64,000 bases of DNA from Lasiodiplodia sp. COLG20 (lineage: Eukaryota > Ascomycota > Dothideomycetes > Botryosphaeriales > Botryosphaeriaceae). The stretch is taken from positions 2,480,001-2,544,000 of the forward strand of contig VNWV01000003.1 of assembly GCA_009801085.1 (NCBI GenBank), in the 5' to 3' direction. Made by a program: the position numbers and the translations under genes. Under the pieces are notes generated by a model, which saw only the letters and a program-made list of their open reading frames with translations, did not search any database and had not been told where the DNA came from. Shown piece after piece: positions 30,980-42,641 of this stretch (positions within the stretch are counted from its first letter, which is position 1; each line of letters starts with the position of its first letter).

Positions 30980-33900
30980 CTATTCCGCATCTAGAGCACT
31001 TTTCAGAAGCTTCTGCTCTTCTTCCACATGAACTGCCTTAGATCCTGTAGCGACACCAGCATACGGAGTTCTGCCGACATACTCCACACGTTTGTCGACA
31101 TGATACTTAGTCTCGGAAAGCACAGTATCAATCCTGGGTTGGACATGCTGCCACGCACCACCGTTGCGTGGCTCCTCCTGGCACCATACCACACTCTTAG
31201 CGTTGGGGTATCGATCCAGATTTTCCTTCACCTGACTCCAAGGGAATGGGTGAAGCTGCTCCACTCGTGTAAGAGCCACGTTCGTTACTCCACTTGCTCT
31301 TCGATACTTATGCAGCGCAGCATAAACCTGGCCGGAGCAGAGGACCACACGCTCGATAGCGTCGGGCTCAATGATGTCATGACCATGTTCAGCATCTGGA
31401 ATGACGTGACGAAAAGCGGTGTCCCCGGTGAAGTCCTCGGCCTTGGATTTTGCTAACGGATGCCGCAGCAGAGACTTGGAGAAGAATATAACAAGAGCTA
31501 AGGCATTTAATCCGTCAGTCATCTTCAGTTTGAGATCCAAAGCAGGAGGGGTAACTCACGCTTCCTGTAAGCCCTTTTCACTTGCCTGCGGAGCACATGA
31601 AAAAAATTCGCCGGCTCCGTCAGACACACAATCTGCAAGTTCGCTCTCTGTTCCGCCTCTGCACCTGCCTCGATGCGTCCCAAGAACTTATCAGGTTCCT
31701 CATCACCCAACTGCAAAAACCTCTCCAGTCTCGCACTTGAATGCTCTGGGCCCTGCCCGTCAAACCCATGCGGCAAGCTCAGCACGAGGCCGCTCCGCTG
31801 CAACCACTTGGCCTCCCCGCTCGCGATGAAGTTATCAATCAGTACCTGCGCGTTGTTGGCAAAGTCGCCGAACTGCGCTTCCCACATGACCAACGCGGCC
31901 GGGTTGCCGAGCGAGTAGCCATACTCGAAGCCCAGCACACCGAATTCGCTGAGGGGGGAGTTGGCCGGCACGAAGGGAGCTTGCGTAGGGTGGAGATTAG
32001 CGAGCGGTGTCCAAGTCGAAAGGATAGTTTTGGTGGGTTCGCCTAGTGTATTCGGGGTCGGGAGCTGCTGTTGGTTGTGCAGGACGGCGTGCCGCTGGGA
32101 GAAGGTGCCGCGCTCGACGTCCTGGCCGGAGAGGCGGACTGGGTGCCCCTCAAGGACAAGCGAGCCGAACGCCAGTGCTTCGGCTGTAGACCAGTCGATG
32201 TTAGTACCGTCGTCGAGGGTCTTCTTGCGCGCAGCTAGGATGCGGTCGAGGTTGGGATGTAGGACGAAGGAATCGTCGGGTAAGGAGGCAATCTTGGACG
32301 CGATGGTGGTAATGGTCTCGCTTGCGATAGCAGTGCGCGGTTCACTATCCGCTGCACTTGCTGCAAGGTCCGTCGGCGAGGGAAGTGAGGACCAGTAGAG
32401 ATGGGGATAAAGGACGTTCTCCGGTGGCTCGTAGTTTTTGCTTGCCTCGAAAGCGGCGGAAAGAGTGTCCCAGGCATGTGTTTTGATGTTCTCAAATTCC
32501 CTTTGAGAGATGGCGCCTTCAGAAAGAAGTTTGTCCCCGTAGATATCAAGGATAGGACGCTGCTGGGAGATTGTGTTGTACAGAGATGGTTGGGTGAAGG
32601 CGGGTTGGTCCATCTCATTGTGGCCGTATTTCCGGTAACATACGAGATCGAGAAAGCAATCAGATTTGAACCTGGCACGCCACTCCGCTGCCAGCTTGAA
32701 GAAGAATGCTACTGCTTCAGGGTCATCTCCATTGACGTGAAATACAGGGGCGTTGATTGCTTTTGCAACGTCAGTGCAGTAAAGTGTGGATCTTGAGTCT
32801 TGGGGGTCGGTGGTGAATCCGACTTGGTTATTGACGGTGACATGAATGACGCCGCCGACAGAGAACTTTCGAAGTTGAGAGAGGGTAAGGGTCTCATAGA
32901 CGACCCCTTGACCGGCAATTGCAGCGTCGCCGTGAATGTTGATGCACACAGTGCCGTCTTGATCCCCGGCATTGCTGTCTTGCACAGCTCTCGCTTTTCC
33001 AATGGCAACCGGATCCTCGGCCTCCAGATGTGACGGGTTCGGTAGAAAGGATACGTTGAAGTCTTTTCCTGATGGGGTCCTGAGCCGGTTATCGATCCCC
33101 AAGTGATACTTGACATCCCCAGTTTGGCCCGCGATGAGTGACATGTCACCGCCAAATCTTTGAAGCGCCAACTCATACGGAAGCCCAAAGACATTGCTCA
33201 TCACACTCAGCCGGCCTCGATGTTGTGAGCCGATTACGAAATCTTTCGTTCCCAATTCGACACAGCGATGCACCAATGCTTTCATGCCAGGCACCAACGT
33301 TTCTCCGCCATCCAGACCGTAGCGCTTTTCGACAGGATATTTGGTTGCAATAAATTTCTCAAAAGCCGCTGCGGCTGCAATGTCTTTGAGGAGATCTTCT
33401 TTCTCTTCTGCGCATGACTGGATCGGTTGAGGTACTTCGAGGCGGCTGCGAATCCATTCACGCTTCTCCTGTTCGGGAATGTGTGAGTATTCCACGCCGT
33501 ACGAGCTGCAGTATATCCTCTCGCAAACAGCGATGATCTCCCGCAGCGTCATAAAATTGCGATTCGCAGATACAAAATGAGGGAGAATTGTCTCATCCAG
33601 CGCGAAGTTGTCATCCAGGTCCATCTCGGTAAGTTCATAATAGCCGAGCTCCAACTCCGGAGGTGCAGTAAAAGGGATGCCTGTTCCTTCAAGCCCCAGC
33701 GGGTTGGTCTTGGCTTTGAGGTGACCAAGGGACTGATACGCTTGCACGAGGCGCTGCACCTTTAGAAGCTTGGCCATGTTGTGTGTTTCACTGGAATGGA
33801 GGCTTTGGGATTGCAACGATGCACCACTTGTCGTGTACTCCGGCGGTGTATTGGTTTCCGAGATACCACGAATGAGGCTTATTCCGTGCTCCAAATGTTG

Positions 33901-34161
33901 GAAATATTCGTTCCATGACTCGTGCACTGACTCTGGCGAGGCTTTCCAAGCGGAGTATGCCTGCGCGACATAATTATCCGGAGAAGCCTGAGAGAGATGT
34001 TAGAGATGTAACTAGCATATAGGTCGAGCCTGGCTCTATACGCGTGGCTTGGTGGTGGCAACTGTTGCCTGATGTCTCCATTGCTGTAGCACAAGAATAT
34101 TTGCACCCAAACGTCTTCTTGACGTGAGCTGACTGAATTTTTGCAAGGACGGCAGTTTCAT
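30980..34161 (-). CDS. 2-oxoglutarate dehydrogenase E1 component
   Basis: Three exons (34161-34042, 33987-31560, 31497-30980) give 1021 aa; a Met at 34203 would add 14. The N terminus is rich in Arg/Lys/Ser (KLPSLQKFSQLTSRRRLG), fitting a mitochondrial presequence, followed by SPDNYVAQAYSAWKASPESVHESWNEYF, the usual E1 entry. Thiamine-diphosphate motifs are present (HGDAAIAGQGVVYET ending in NNQVGFTT), as are the substrate-site run GQHRGRLSVMSNV-like region, YRKYGHNEMDQPAFTQP, and the transketolase-like half with LSGQDVERGTFSQRHAVLH. It decarboxylates 2-oxoglutarate (or a close 2-oxo acid such as 2-oxoadipate) and loads the E2 lipoyl group. It is followed upstream by the E2 gene on the same strand. 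Whether this is the only copy in the genome or a paralogue cannot be told here. Confidence 0.95.
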
Positions 34162-34960
34162 GGAAGCCTTACGGCCCGTAAGGTCGTGGCCGAAGCGGTA
34201 CATGGCGAAAAGAAGTAGAATAGAATCAAAGAAGATAGTACTTGGATAGCTCGCATCGAAGATTGCACGATATCTCGAGCAAGCGATGGATAGGGTTGAT
34301 ACTTCTGAGCGACCACGCACGAGTTCATATATATTGGGGAAATGACAATACGTGGAGAAAGCCAAGTGAATACCCTGTAGCTGCGGGGTACCAACAGGTT
34401 ACAGCGAGATGGTCTGCTCGGCGTCCAGCCAACGACGCCGAAGGACTTGGGCCCTTGACGCCGGCGCCGGCAAACTGAACGCCGAATGTGAGACCAACTC
34501 TCTTTGAAATAACCCACATGCTGAAACTAAGTTTTTCAGAATCTCCAAATTCGTTAGCCGAGAACTGTAGCCTTGATGTTACATTCGGGCGGCTTTTAGC
34601 GTTCTCCAACTCGGAAAGTGCAACTCTGCTGCCTCCCAAACTACCCTTTGTAGCAAATGGTATCCGATTACGGAGCTGACAAGATGACTCAATAATCAAT
34701 AACCACGCATATATGTTGTGGTGATGTTTTAACACTTTGGTAACAATCTTCTTCACTTCCGTGATTGTCCGCATACAAAAGGTCAGACATTTTAGTTACC
34801 ACACGCATGGGAATGGGTGACTTAATCAATGAGACTACGAGAAAATATATCACGCAACTGACTTGTATGAATTGATATTGTTATATGCCATCTCGCGTCT
34901 TGGGGCCAGTCGATGGTGACTATGCCAATATACGCCGCGAAGACTTTCATCACCACCCCT
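34162..34960. other. Spacer between E1 and E2 genes
   Basis: About 800 bp (760 if the upstream E1 start is used) holding the E1 promoter and the E2 3' end. Small frames here show no family likeness. Confidence 0.45.
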
Positions 34961-36760
34961 TCATTCAAGCAGCATCGTCGTAGGATCCTCGATGTACTTC
35001 TTGACTGCGACCAGAAATGTGGTTCCTTCCTTGCCATCCAGCAAACGATGGTCATAAGTCAAAGCGAGATACATCATCTGAGAAGGGTCAGCTTTTAAAC
35101 GAGCATTAATCGTCATCGTACTTACCGGCCTGATCTCTACTTTTCCGTCCACAGCTACCGGCCTCTCCTTAATCCCGTGCAATCCCATCACTGCTGTCTG
35201 CGGCAGGTTAATGATTGGTGTTCCCATCAAACTTCCAAACACGCCTCCGTTGCTGATTGTAAAGTTTCCGCCTTGTAAATCCTGCATCGTGATTTTCCCC
35301 AAGCGAGCCTACACTTTAAAGTCAGCACCTGTTCTGAGTCCAGACAGTATATTAAGTGACGCCCGACCTTCTCCGCCAATGCTGCGATACCCTTCTCGGT
35401 TTCCAATAAGCTCAAACTTTCGCAATTTCTCAATACCTGCCTCACAATATCAGTAATCCTACCACGTGCCAGTAGATCGTCTTGAGAGTAGGTGTTCAAG
35501 TCATACCGGCGTGACGAGCCCTTTCTCCGTGCTGACCGCGAAACTAATATCCACATATTCCCTCCAAACCACGGTGCTCCCGACTCCATCACCCTCAATT
35601 GCTGCATTCACAGCCGGTACCTCGCGCAGGGCCAATGCACTTGCTTTTGCAAACGCGCCCATGAAGCCTAAGCGGACGCCATGTGCATCGAGAACAGACG
35701 CGCGGTGGCGCTGGCGAAGAGCGATCAGCGCAGACATGTCGACCTCGTTGAAGGTTGTTAGCGCCGCGGCGCGGTTCTGCGATTCCTTCAGTCGTGCGGC
35801 GATGGTGGAGCGGATGCGTGTCATTTTGACCTGCGATCTAGTCAGCATTCTGTTTTATTTCGTGGTTAAGTGACATTTTGTTTCTCTAATCTCCTTCTGG
35901 TTGGTTCTTCATTCGAGAAAATCTACAGAGCAGAAACAGCAACCTACCCTGGTTTCAGTTCTATTGGGCCTGTTCGAGGCAGGATAGGGCGAGGGAGGCG
36001 ACGAAATAAATGCAGGTACATCCGGTACCTTCAGATTCGATGTCGGCGGCGCAGACATCGTAGGCATCGAAGAAGCCGTAGACGGTTGTGCCGCTGGTGT
36101 GGCCTCGACCGTGCTCTTGTCCGACTGCTGTGACGCCTGATTTTTCCTCTCGACCTCCTCAACTTGCGCAGCCTTCTGCGCCGGGGCTGACTCCCGTTTC
36201 TCCTCCCTCGAGCCACGACTCTTTGCTTCTCCAGTGCCCTTCTGCTCTACATCCATACCTGTGTCGATCTTACAAACCACTTGATCGACACTCACCACAT
36301 CTCCCTCCCCAACGCACATCTCCACTATCACACCCGCCTCAGGCGTGTTCACTGCCATATCAATCTTGTCCGTTTCGATGCTCGCGATCTCGTCGTCCAC
36401 CTCCACGCGATCGCCGATTTTCTTCAGGAGAGAAGCAAGCGTGCCTTCGCTGATCGACTCGGCCATCTGCGGGACCTTGATTGTGACTATCGGGGCGGCA
36501 GCGCGTGTGACGGTTGTGAAGGAACGGTAGCCGCGGCATTTGGAGCATTGCCCGAGACTGAGTGATTGACGGACGAGACATCGAGGTTGAGACTGTAGCG
36601 AATGCCGAGTTGACGCCCAAGTGCGAGAAATTGACGAGTTTGCGTTTGGAAATGGTAAGGCGCACGAGCGTGAGCCGTATGGAGACGCCGACACATGGTA
36701 CTTCGCTGCAGTAGCAGGGAAAGGCGGTTTGGCGATGCAAAAAGTTCGTAGACGCGCCAT
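34961..36760 (-). CDS. Dihydrolipoamide succinyltransferase (E2) of 2-oxoglutarate dehydrogenase
   Basis: Five exons (to 35948, 35830-35507, 35436-35368, 35308-35126, 35077-34961), all joins in frame; I take the Met at 36760 (501 aa), while the frame is open to 36832 (525 aa). A Ser/Arg-rich mitochondrial presequence ends near [10 protein letters not shown]. The lipoyl domain follows ([21 protein letters not shown], lipoylated Lys in ETDKIDM). A long Ser/Pro/Glu linker without a clear E3-binding domain is as known for fungal E2. The catalytic domain opens with [18 protein letters not shown] and ends with the active-site YDHRLLDG. It transfers the succinyl group to CoA. It is same-strand neighbour of E1, an arrangement normal in bacteria but not expected for nuclear fungal genes. 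Confidence 0.94.
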
Positions 36761-36832
36761 TGAAATGTATGAAGTGTGGTTGCCTCTTGGGCTTAGAAGG
36801 CAATGGTTGGAAGACTTGGGGTGAACGGACAA

Positions 36833-37988
36833 TTAATTGAGCCTCTCGGCATGCAGAAAAAGCTGCCGTTTTCCAATTTAGCCTTTGGACATCGTTTCGA
36901 CCCGGTACGTCGATCTGTCTCGGGGGATCTTATGCGCTTCGGTTCTGCTCTTCGGCGCGTTGTCGTAGACGCCGACGGGAGTCCCAAGGCCGTCGGCAAG
37001 ACAATAATTATCGCCACTCAGTGCATGCCATATCCACTGCAACCAGTGCAGTAGTAATAGGGTGCGATTAGCAGACCAATCATACCGAGACAATAATGTC
37101 AGAATCAAGATTGGCTGCATTCCCCGAGCGAACAGTCTTGGCTGTATTCTGGGGCGGTTTGAATGCTCGGCTGACAGCTAAGGCAGATGCGAACGATATC
37201 TGCCTTGGAATTTGGAGCTGTTGATTCGCGAGGTTTGACCGTTCCAAGAGCAAGGTTGATTATGTAGGCAAGCCTTGGAGGAGCTACTTCACCTTGTTCA
37301 AACACTGGGTAGGATCGGTCAAGATCACTACAACACATACCTTGATTGCGAGCCGCGCTTCCATGATCTCTGATGAGGGAGCCATTGCGTCCAGTAGTAT
37401 CTTCCTCGGTGTGGCTTCTACTGTTATGGTTTATACTCTCCCATCAAAGTTCTGACTCAGCGGGGGCATTCAAGTCTATTTTTAACCCTCTTATGCCCTA
37501 CCAATAAGGTTCTTGTGTGGGATTTAGTCCATATACACCACAGTCGCGCTTCTCCTGTAGGAGTCTTAGTGCTTACGGCCCTTTTTGCTGTGCGGACTTT
37601 TTTCCGTTAAGCTCAGGCTAAGATTTGTCCAAGCTCATTGATCTGACCTTACAGTATCATGTCTTAAATACTAACAGCCGTATCTCATACTAACGTTACA
37701 GCAATGGCAACACAAGTAGGCATATAGAAAGCTACTTCCAGGTAATTGAGAGAATTACAGACCACAAGTGAATCCTGTTCCTCCCATCAGGTTTTTAACG
37801 AAAGGTCTGGCCGCAAGGAATTGTCTGTGCATAGGATTTGCCGATATGTTTAGTGCATCGTGGCGCGCCGAAGTCTCGCACTAAAGGACCATGAACTGTC
37901 AGCACGGCGGTGAGCTTCCGCTCAAGAATGTTCTTTTCTCTGTCTTTTGCACCATCTTCCCCTGGATCATTAATTATCTATCTGGCTC
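36833..37988. other. Gene-free stretch
   Basis: Promoters of the divergent E2 and lectin-like genes. Frames in 36.8-37.3 kb are short and overlap on both strands, with no recognisable family. No repeat was seen. Confidence 0.45.
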
Positions 37989-39428
37989 TTGGGTTTTCTT
38001 TTGAAGTCAAGCACTCTGGGCATGAGAGAAAACATGCAGCAGGAATACAGTACCCTCGAGGTCTATAGGCCCGAAGCATCACCACTTCCGGAGGCCGTTC
38101 CGGGACAGTTCTACGATCCTAAATTCGCAGATGCAAAACAGCCGCCGAGATACTCTTCACTTCCACAGGTGATCGATAGCACCCCGCCGGAAGTGTACCA
38201 TACACAAGAATCCACTCTACCGCCACCAGCTCCGAACAACCAGCCAGAACAAGATAGAACCGTCTGTGGCCTGAAACGGAAAACATTCTGGATTATATTC
38301 GCAGTTCTACTCGTAATAATAATAGGAGCAGCCGTCGGCGGCGGCGTAGGCGGCGCACTGAGCAGCAAAAACAAGTCCTCTCCGCCATCATCATCATCAA
38401 ATTCCACCACCACCACCAACACCACCACAAGCGACCCCATCCTCCCCAACTCGCGCATCGCAGCCATAAACTACACAGACACTTCAAACGTCGTGCACCA
38501 CCGCGTCTACTTCCAAGCCGCATCACTCGCCCTCTACCAATCCGACTTCAGCACCGCGACCAACAACTGGACCGTCTCGCGCGTCAACGTCACGGGCGGC
38601 GACGGCGGCGTGACGGCGCTGCAGGGCACCGCCCTCTCCGCGTACGCCTACTACCACTCGGCCACGGACGTCGACTTCCACCTCTACTTCATGGACGGCA
38701 GCAGCGACGGCACCTCGGTCCGCGAGTTCTATTCCACCCTGTCGTCGAACGGCACGTGGATCCTCGGCGACGGCGACGCGCGGCACGTCGCGCGGCCGAA
38801 CTCGACGCTGGCCTCGTACGGCCGCGCGTGCCCGGCGTGCGAGGGCAGCAACTTCTACATCTACGAGGGCCCGGACGGCGACGGCTCGGCGGACGCGGCC
38901 TTCCGAGCGTCGTCGTCGTCGTGGCCGAGCGCCGCGTTCCTGACCGGCGGCGGCATGGTCGAAGGCAGCGCCGTTGCGGCGGCGCCGGTGCCGCCGGTGG
39001 CGGGGAACGCGGACGCGCAGGTGGCGGTGTACTGGAACGACGATGGGGAGCTGAGGGAGATGTATTACAACGGGAGTGCGTGGGTGTATACGGGCGGGCC
39101 GAGCGGGACCGAGTTGGATGCGGGCAGCGGGATTGCGGCGTTGACGCAGAATGTCGATGATGTGTTGTTTGTGCAGGTGCTGACGACGTCGAACGCGGTG
39201 ACGATGGATATGTGGAATGGAAGTGCTTCGGAATGGTCGTCGCGGAGTGCGGGGTTGGCAGCGTTTGACGATGTGGTCGTGCGTTCGCCGATTGCGGCGA
39301 ATCAGCAGGGGATGATTTATATGTGGATGGATGCTGAGAATGGGTCAACGCTTGCGGAATGGAAGATGACCAATGATGGTACTGATGTATCTTTTGAGAA
39401 GGTAGGGCCTGTTGGGCTGGATATGTAA
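37989..39428 (+). CDS. Type II membrane protein with fucose-lectin-like propeller
   Basis: A single exon of 479 aa. Residues 1-96 are a Pro-rich cytosolic tail; Met16 (38034), opening QQEYSTLEV, is a likely alternative start. Residues about 99-122 (WIIFAVLLVIIIGAAVGGGVGG) form one transmembrane helix. A low-complexity Ser/Thr/Asn linker follows. The C-terminal 330 residues consist of recurring blades with motifs such as VAVYWNDDGELREMYYNGSAW, VQVLTTSNAVTMDMWNGSASEW and MIYMWMDAENGSTLAEWKM, like the AAL-type fucose-specific lectin propeller. Many N-x-S/T sites fit an extracellular, glycosylated domain. It may bind glycans at the cell surface; sugar specificity is untested. The GC content of the propeller half is very high compared with its flanks. 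Confidence 0.82.
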   Translation: MGFLLKSSTLGMRENMQQEYSTLEVYRPEASPLPEAVPGQFYDPKFADAKQPPRYSSLPQVIDSTPPEVYHTQESTLPPPAPNNQPEQDRTVCGLKRKTFWIIFAVLLVIIIGAAVGGGVGGALSSKNKSSPPSSSSNSTTTTNTTTSDPILPNSRIAAINYTDTSNVVHHRVYFQAASLALYQSDFSTATNNWTVSRVNVTGGDGGVTALQGTALSAYAYYHSATDVDFHLYFMDGSSDGTSVREFYSTLSSNGTWILGDGDARHVARPNSTLASYGRACPACEGSNFYIYEGPDGDGSADAAFRASSSSWPSAAFLTGGGMVEGSAVAAAPVPPVAGNADAQVAVYWNDDGELREMYYNGSAWVYTGGPSGTELDAGSGIAALTQNVDDVLFVQVLTTSNAVTMDMWNGSASEWSSRSAGLAAFDDVVVRSPIAANQQGMIYMWMDAENGSTLAEWKMTNDGTDVSFEKVGPVGLDM

Positions 39429-40680
39429 ATTGTAATGTAATGATATCCCTTCTGGCGCCCGTTTGCTCGCTTTGAAATCTGTTGGGGATAGTGTAAACAT
39501 GGTTATGATGAAGCAGACACAGAATGACTCAATATCCTTGAGAATATCCGTTCACAAACCGTCTTCTTATTCATGATTGTGGATCCATGTAGGCTGCGTA
39601 TACATCGTCCCCTTGGCATCTTTTCATGAACAAGCGGCGCACGGAGCACCTCTCAAGCATCATAGAATAGCGTGCCTTCTTCTCCCATTCGGGTACTGAG
39701 GGCGTTCAGTTGAACTTGTGTAATGTGACGTTCTCGGCTTATTACATACAATGAAATTGCAGAATTATCCTTGACTTATTTCTCGGTGATCTTCTGACCA
39801 CAGAGAGCCCGGTCTCGTTGTGTATCACGTTTTGCATGTCGCCAATATCTGTGGATGGAGATGTTTAGTTTGTCTGACGTATCATTCGCCCTCGAAGATA
39901 CGTCTGAATCCCCTAGCTTGATTGGCTGGTCATGGGGCGTCGCACGAAAGATGCCGGATCCCGATTAAGCAGGAGAGGTATCCTGAAAGCTTGGGAAGTA
40001 AAATTTTTGAAAGACGTGCGCAAGAGGCCCAGGCTACACGACAGAGACTAATCGAGTCAGAATACGAGGGAATGAATTGGCATAAAGGGTTTGCCGAGGA
40101 CCCATATATACTGAGACACCTACGAAGACTCAAGAAGCTAATGCAGCTATTCAGTCTTGCAAAGGCAAACGGAGGCGGTTCCGAGGCTAAGGAGCTATGA
40201 TAATTGAGCAGTACGATTTTGTTATAGTTCTCGAATCTCTTGAGTAAGTTAAATAACAGGCGAAAGCAAGGACCCGTGTCGGTGTAGATACACAGAAGGA
40301 TGCGCGACCATTTTCAGTGGCTTGCAATAATATCTCCTCGCCTCGTTCTACTACTGCGGCCTCAGTGAAACCAGCAGCTCAACCCCGCTTGCTGGCGGTC
40401 TGTAGGCATGCGTGTCCTGAACCAATTAGGGGAGCCGAGTCATGGTCACGCAAGGTTCCCAGCACGTCATGGCTGCATCTCGGGAAGCATGGGACGCACG
40501 GCAGATCAGACGACCGATCGGGAAACTCCAGAACAGGCATTCGACCATGAATTCAGCTCTACATGCATGGCGCAATGCGCTATCGTATGTGCGTGCTGCT
40601 AATTTGCTTTCTTCTAATAAATGCGACAGCTAGTCCACGTCTTTCTGTCTTCAGTCCGCCAGCTTCTCGTCGTCGCCATG
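39429..40680. other. Intergenic
   Basis: 3' flank of the lectin-like gene and promoter of the flavoprotein gene. One weak short frame (39922-40200) is listed separately. Nothing else is supported. Confidence 0.45.
39922..40200 (+). CDS. Doubtful short ORF, 92 aa
   Basis: An uninterrupted frame of 92 codons, rich in Arg, Glu and Lys, with a predicted helical stretch (ILRHLRRLKKLMQLF). I recognise no family, signal peptide or supporting promoter, and the start codon is arbitrary. It could be the last exon of a spliced gene or chance. Confidence 0.2.
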   Translation: MAGHGASHERCRIPIKQERYPESLGSKIFERRAQEAQATRQRLIESEYEGMNWHKGFAEDPYILRHLRRLKKLMQLFSLAKANGGGSEAKEL

Positions 40681-42000
40681 GTTCGTCTTGCCTCTCTTTT
40701 GCAGCTTGCCCCGATCACTCTTTCTTGGGGAGCTGCCCTTCCTCGACAAGTCCCAGAATACGATGCCATCGTCATAGGAGGCGGGCCGTCTGGCCTGAGC
40801 GCTCTCAGCGGTCTCGCTCGCGTGCGGCGCAACGTGCTCCTAATCGACTCTGGGGAGTACCGCAACGCGAAGACCAGACACCTCCACGATCTGATCGGGT
40901 TCGACGGTAAATTTTAACTTCCTGCGGACGCCCAGAATCTAAAAATACTTAAACTCGGGGCAAACAGGCGTCACACCGGCATACTACCGCTGGGCGGCCC
41001 GCGAGCAACTCAAACACTACGACACTGTCAGCTGGACCAACGGCACGGTAACGAGCGTGCGGCCCACCGGAAACGCGACCTACACCTCCTTCACCATCTC
41101 GTCGACGGGCCCCGACGGCAACACGCAGACGACGTACCAGGCGCGCAAGGTCGTCCTCGCGACGGGCATCCGCGACCTCATCCCCTCGACGCCGGGGCTG
41201 CAGGAGAACTGGGCGCAGGGCATCTTCTGGTGCCCGTGGTGCGACGGGCACGAGCACGCGGACCAGGCGCTGGGCCTGCTCACGCCCTTCTCCGAGGTCG
41301 CGACGACGCTGCAGGAGATCCTCACGCTGAACCGCGACGTCGTCGCCTTCGTCAACGGCACCGACACGCCCGAGAACCGCGCCGCCGCCGCGAAAGCCTT
41401 CCCGGAGTGGGAGCAGTACCTGCAGCTGCACGACGTCCGGATCGAGAACCGCACCATCGCGAGCTTCACGCGCCTGGCCGATGGCAATGACGCGTACGGC
41501 AACGACACCGACCCGAGCCTGCCGACCGTGCCCGAGTACGACCGCTTCCGCGTCGACTTCACCGAAGGCGAACCGCTGGAGCGCGCGGCGTTCCTGGTGT
41601 CGTTCCCCAAGGAACAGGCCTCGGACGTTGGGGCGGAGCTGGGCGTCACGCTCTACGGCGACCGCCTGTTTGCGAACCAGTCGGCCGGACTGATCACGAA
41701 TGTGCCTGGCGTGTACGCTGTTGGCGATGCGAACACGGACAACTCGACCAACCTTCCGCACGCGCTGTGGAGTGGTAAGCGGGCTGCCGTCAGTCTGCAC
41801 GGTAAGCTTTGCCCCATAAATTAGTTAAATTTGGTGACAAAGACTGACAGAAGCCAGTGAAACTCGAGCGTGAAGATGGACAGATAGCACTCGCAGGTGG
41901 AAACATCACGAAGAGGGCAGATTTGGATGTGAGGTCGCTTTGGGAGCTCATGAATGACGAGCCTGGCCAGGCTCTGTATGCCGGAGAGCTTGACCAATAG
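40681..42000 (+). CDS. Secreted thioredoxin-reductase-like flavoprotein with CPWC
   Basis: Three exons (40681-40906, 40968-41801, 41858-42000) give 400 aa in frame; an upstream in-frame Met at 40621 is possible. An N-terminal signal peptide (MVRLASLLQLAPITLSWGAA) precedes the FAD-binding motif DAIVIGGGPSGLSALSGLARV. The redox motif C-P-W-C-D is at about 165-169, and the second FAD segment is GVYAVGDANT near the end. The scaffold matches the class II pyridine nucleotide-disulfide oxidoreductases that form disulfides in fungal metabolites (GliT-like) rather than housekeeping thioredoxin reductase. NADPH-binding residues are not obvious in the middle domain, so it may be an oxygen-dependent disulfide oxidase. 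Export is unusual for the family. Several N-x-S/T sites (NGT, NAT, NRT, NST) support passage through the secretory route. Confidence 0.87.
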
Positions 42001-42641
42001 CTTGGTGGCGCAGAACGGGGGTGAAGAAATGCTATAATGGTGTTAGCCGTAATGATTAAGTTGAGGTGTGTTATAGTGCCGGATATGGGCAAAGTTCTCG
42101 TTGCATCAATGAAAATCTCATAAAGATGCATATATTGTGCAACTGTCGTGCACTCTGAATGCTGGTGCTTCCCATCAAGTGATATATTGGCCCGAGAACT
42201 TGAGAATACCAAAGAAGCGGTCACTCACAATACTCGCCCAGTCTTGCTCATTAGCGAGCCCGATTCACTTCCTCTGCCTTGAACCTTTTCGAATCGACTG
42301 GCCTGGTTCTGTCGTTTTAGGGTTCGCCACATGCACAGAACTCAACTTGCCGCCTGCAGGGGATTGATTCCAATCGTATTGTTCGATATTCAGAGGCCGG
42401 TACTATCATCTAGGAAGGGGAATTCCGGCAGGTTGAAGACATCTTTGGAAAAGGTATCAGTGTATTTGCCGCGTGGGATCCATTCTATATCGCGGTCTTT
42501 AGCCGTCTTCTTCTTCTCTTTTTTCGTTCCGTCTCTCTTTTACCGTGAGAGCGGTAATAGTTCCTTATCTTCCCCGCATTCTCAACGGTCTTGCGGATCT
42601 CTGTAGATCCTGGCGCCAACCCGTAACCTTATACCCCACAT
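42001..42641. other. Intergenic between convergent genes
   Basis: 3' regions of the flavoprotein gene and of the small zinc-ribbon-like gene. No coding frame or repeat is supported. Confidence 0.4.

Noticed and set aside
23456..36760. Secondary-metabolite gene cluster
   Set aside because: A regulator, transporter, reductase and LovD-like enzyme are present, but no polyketide synthase, peptide synthetase, terpene or DMAT core gene is in the window.
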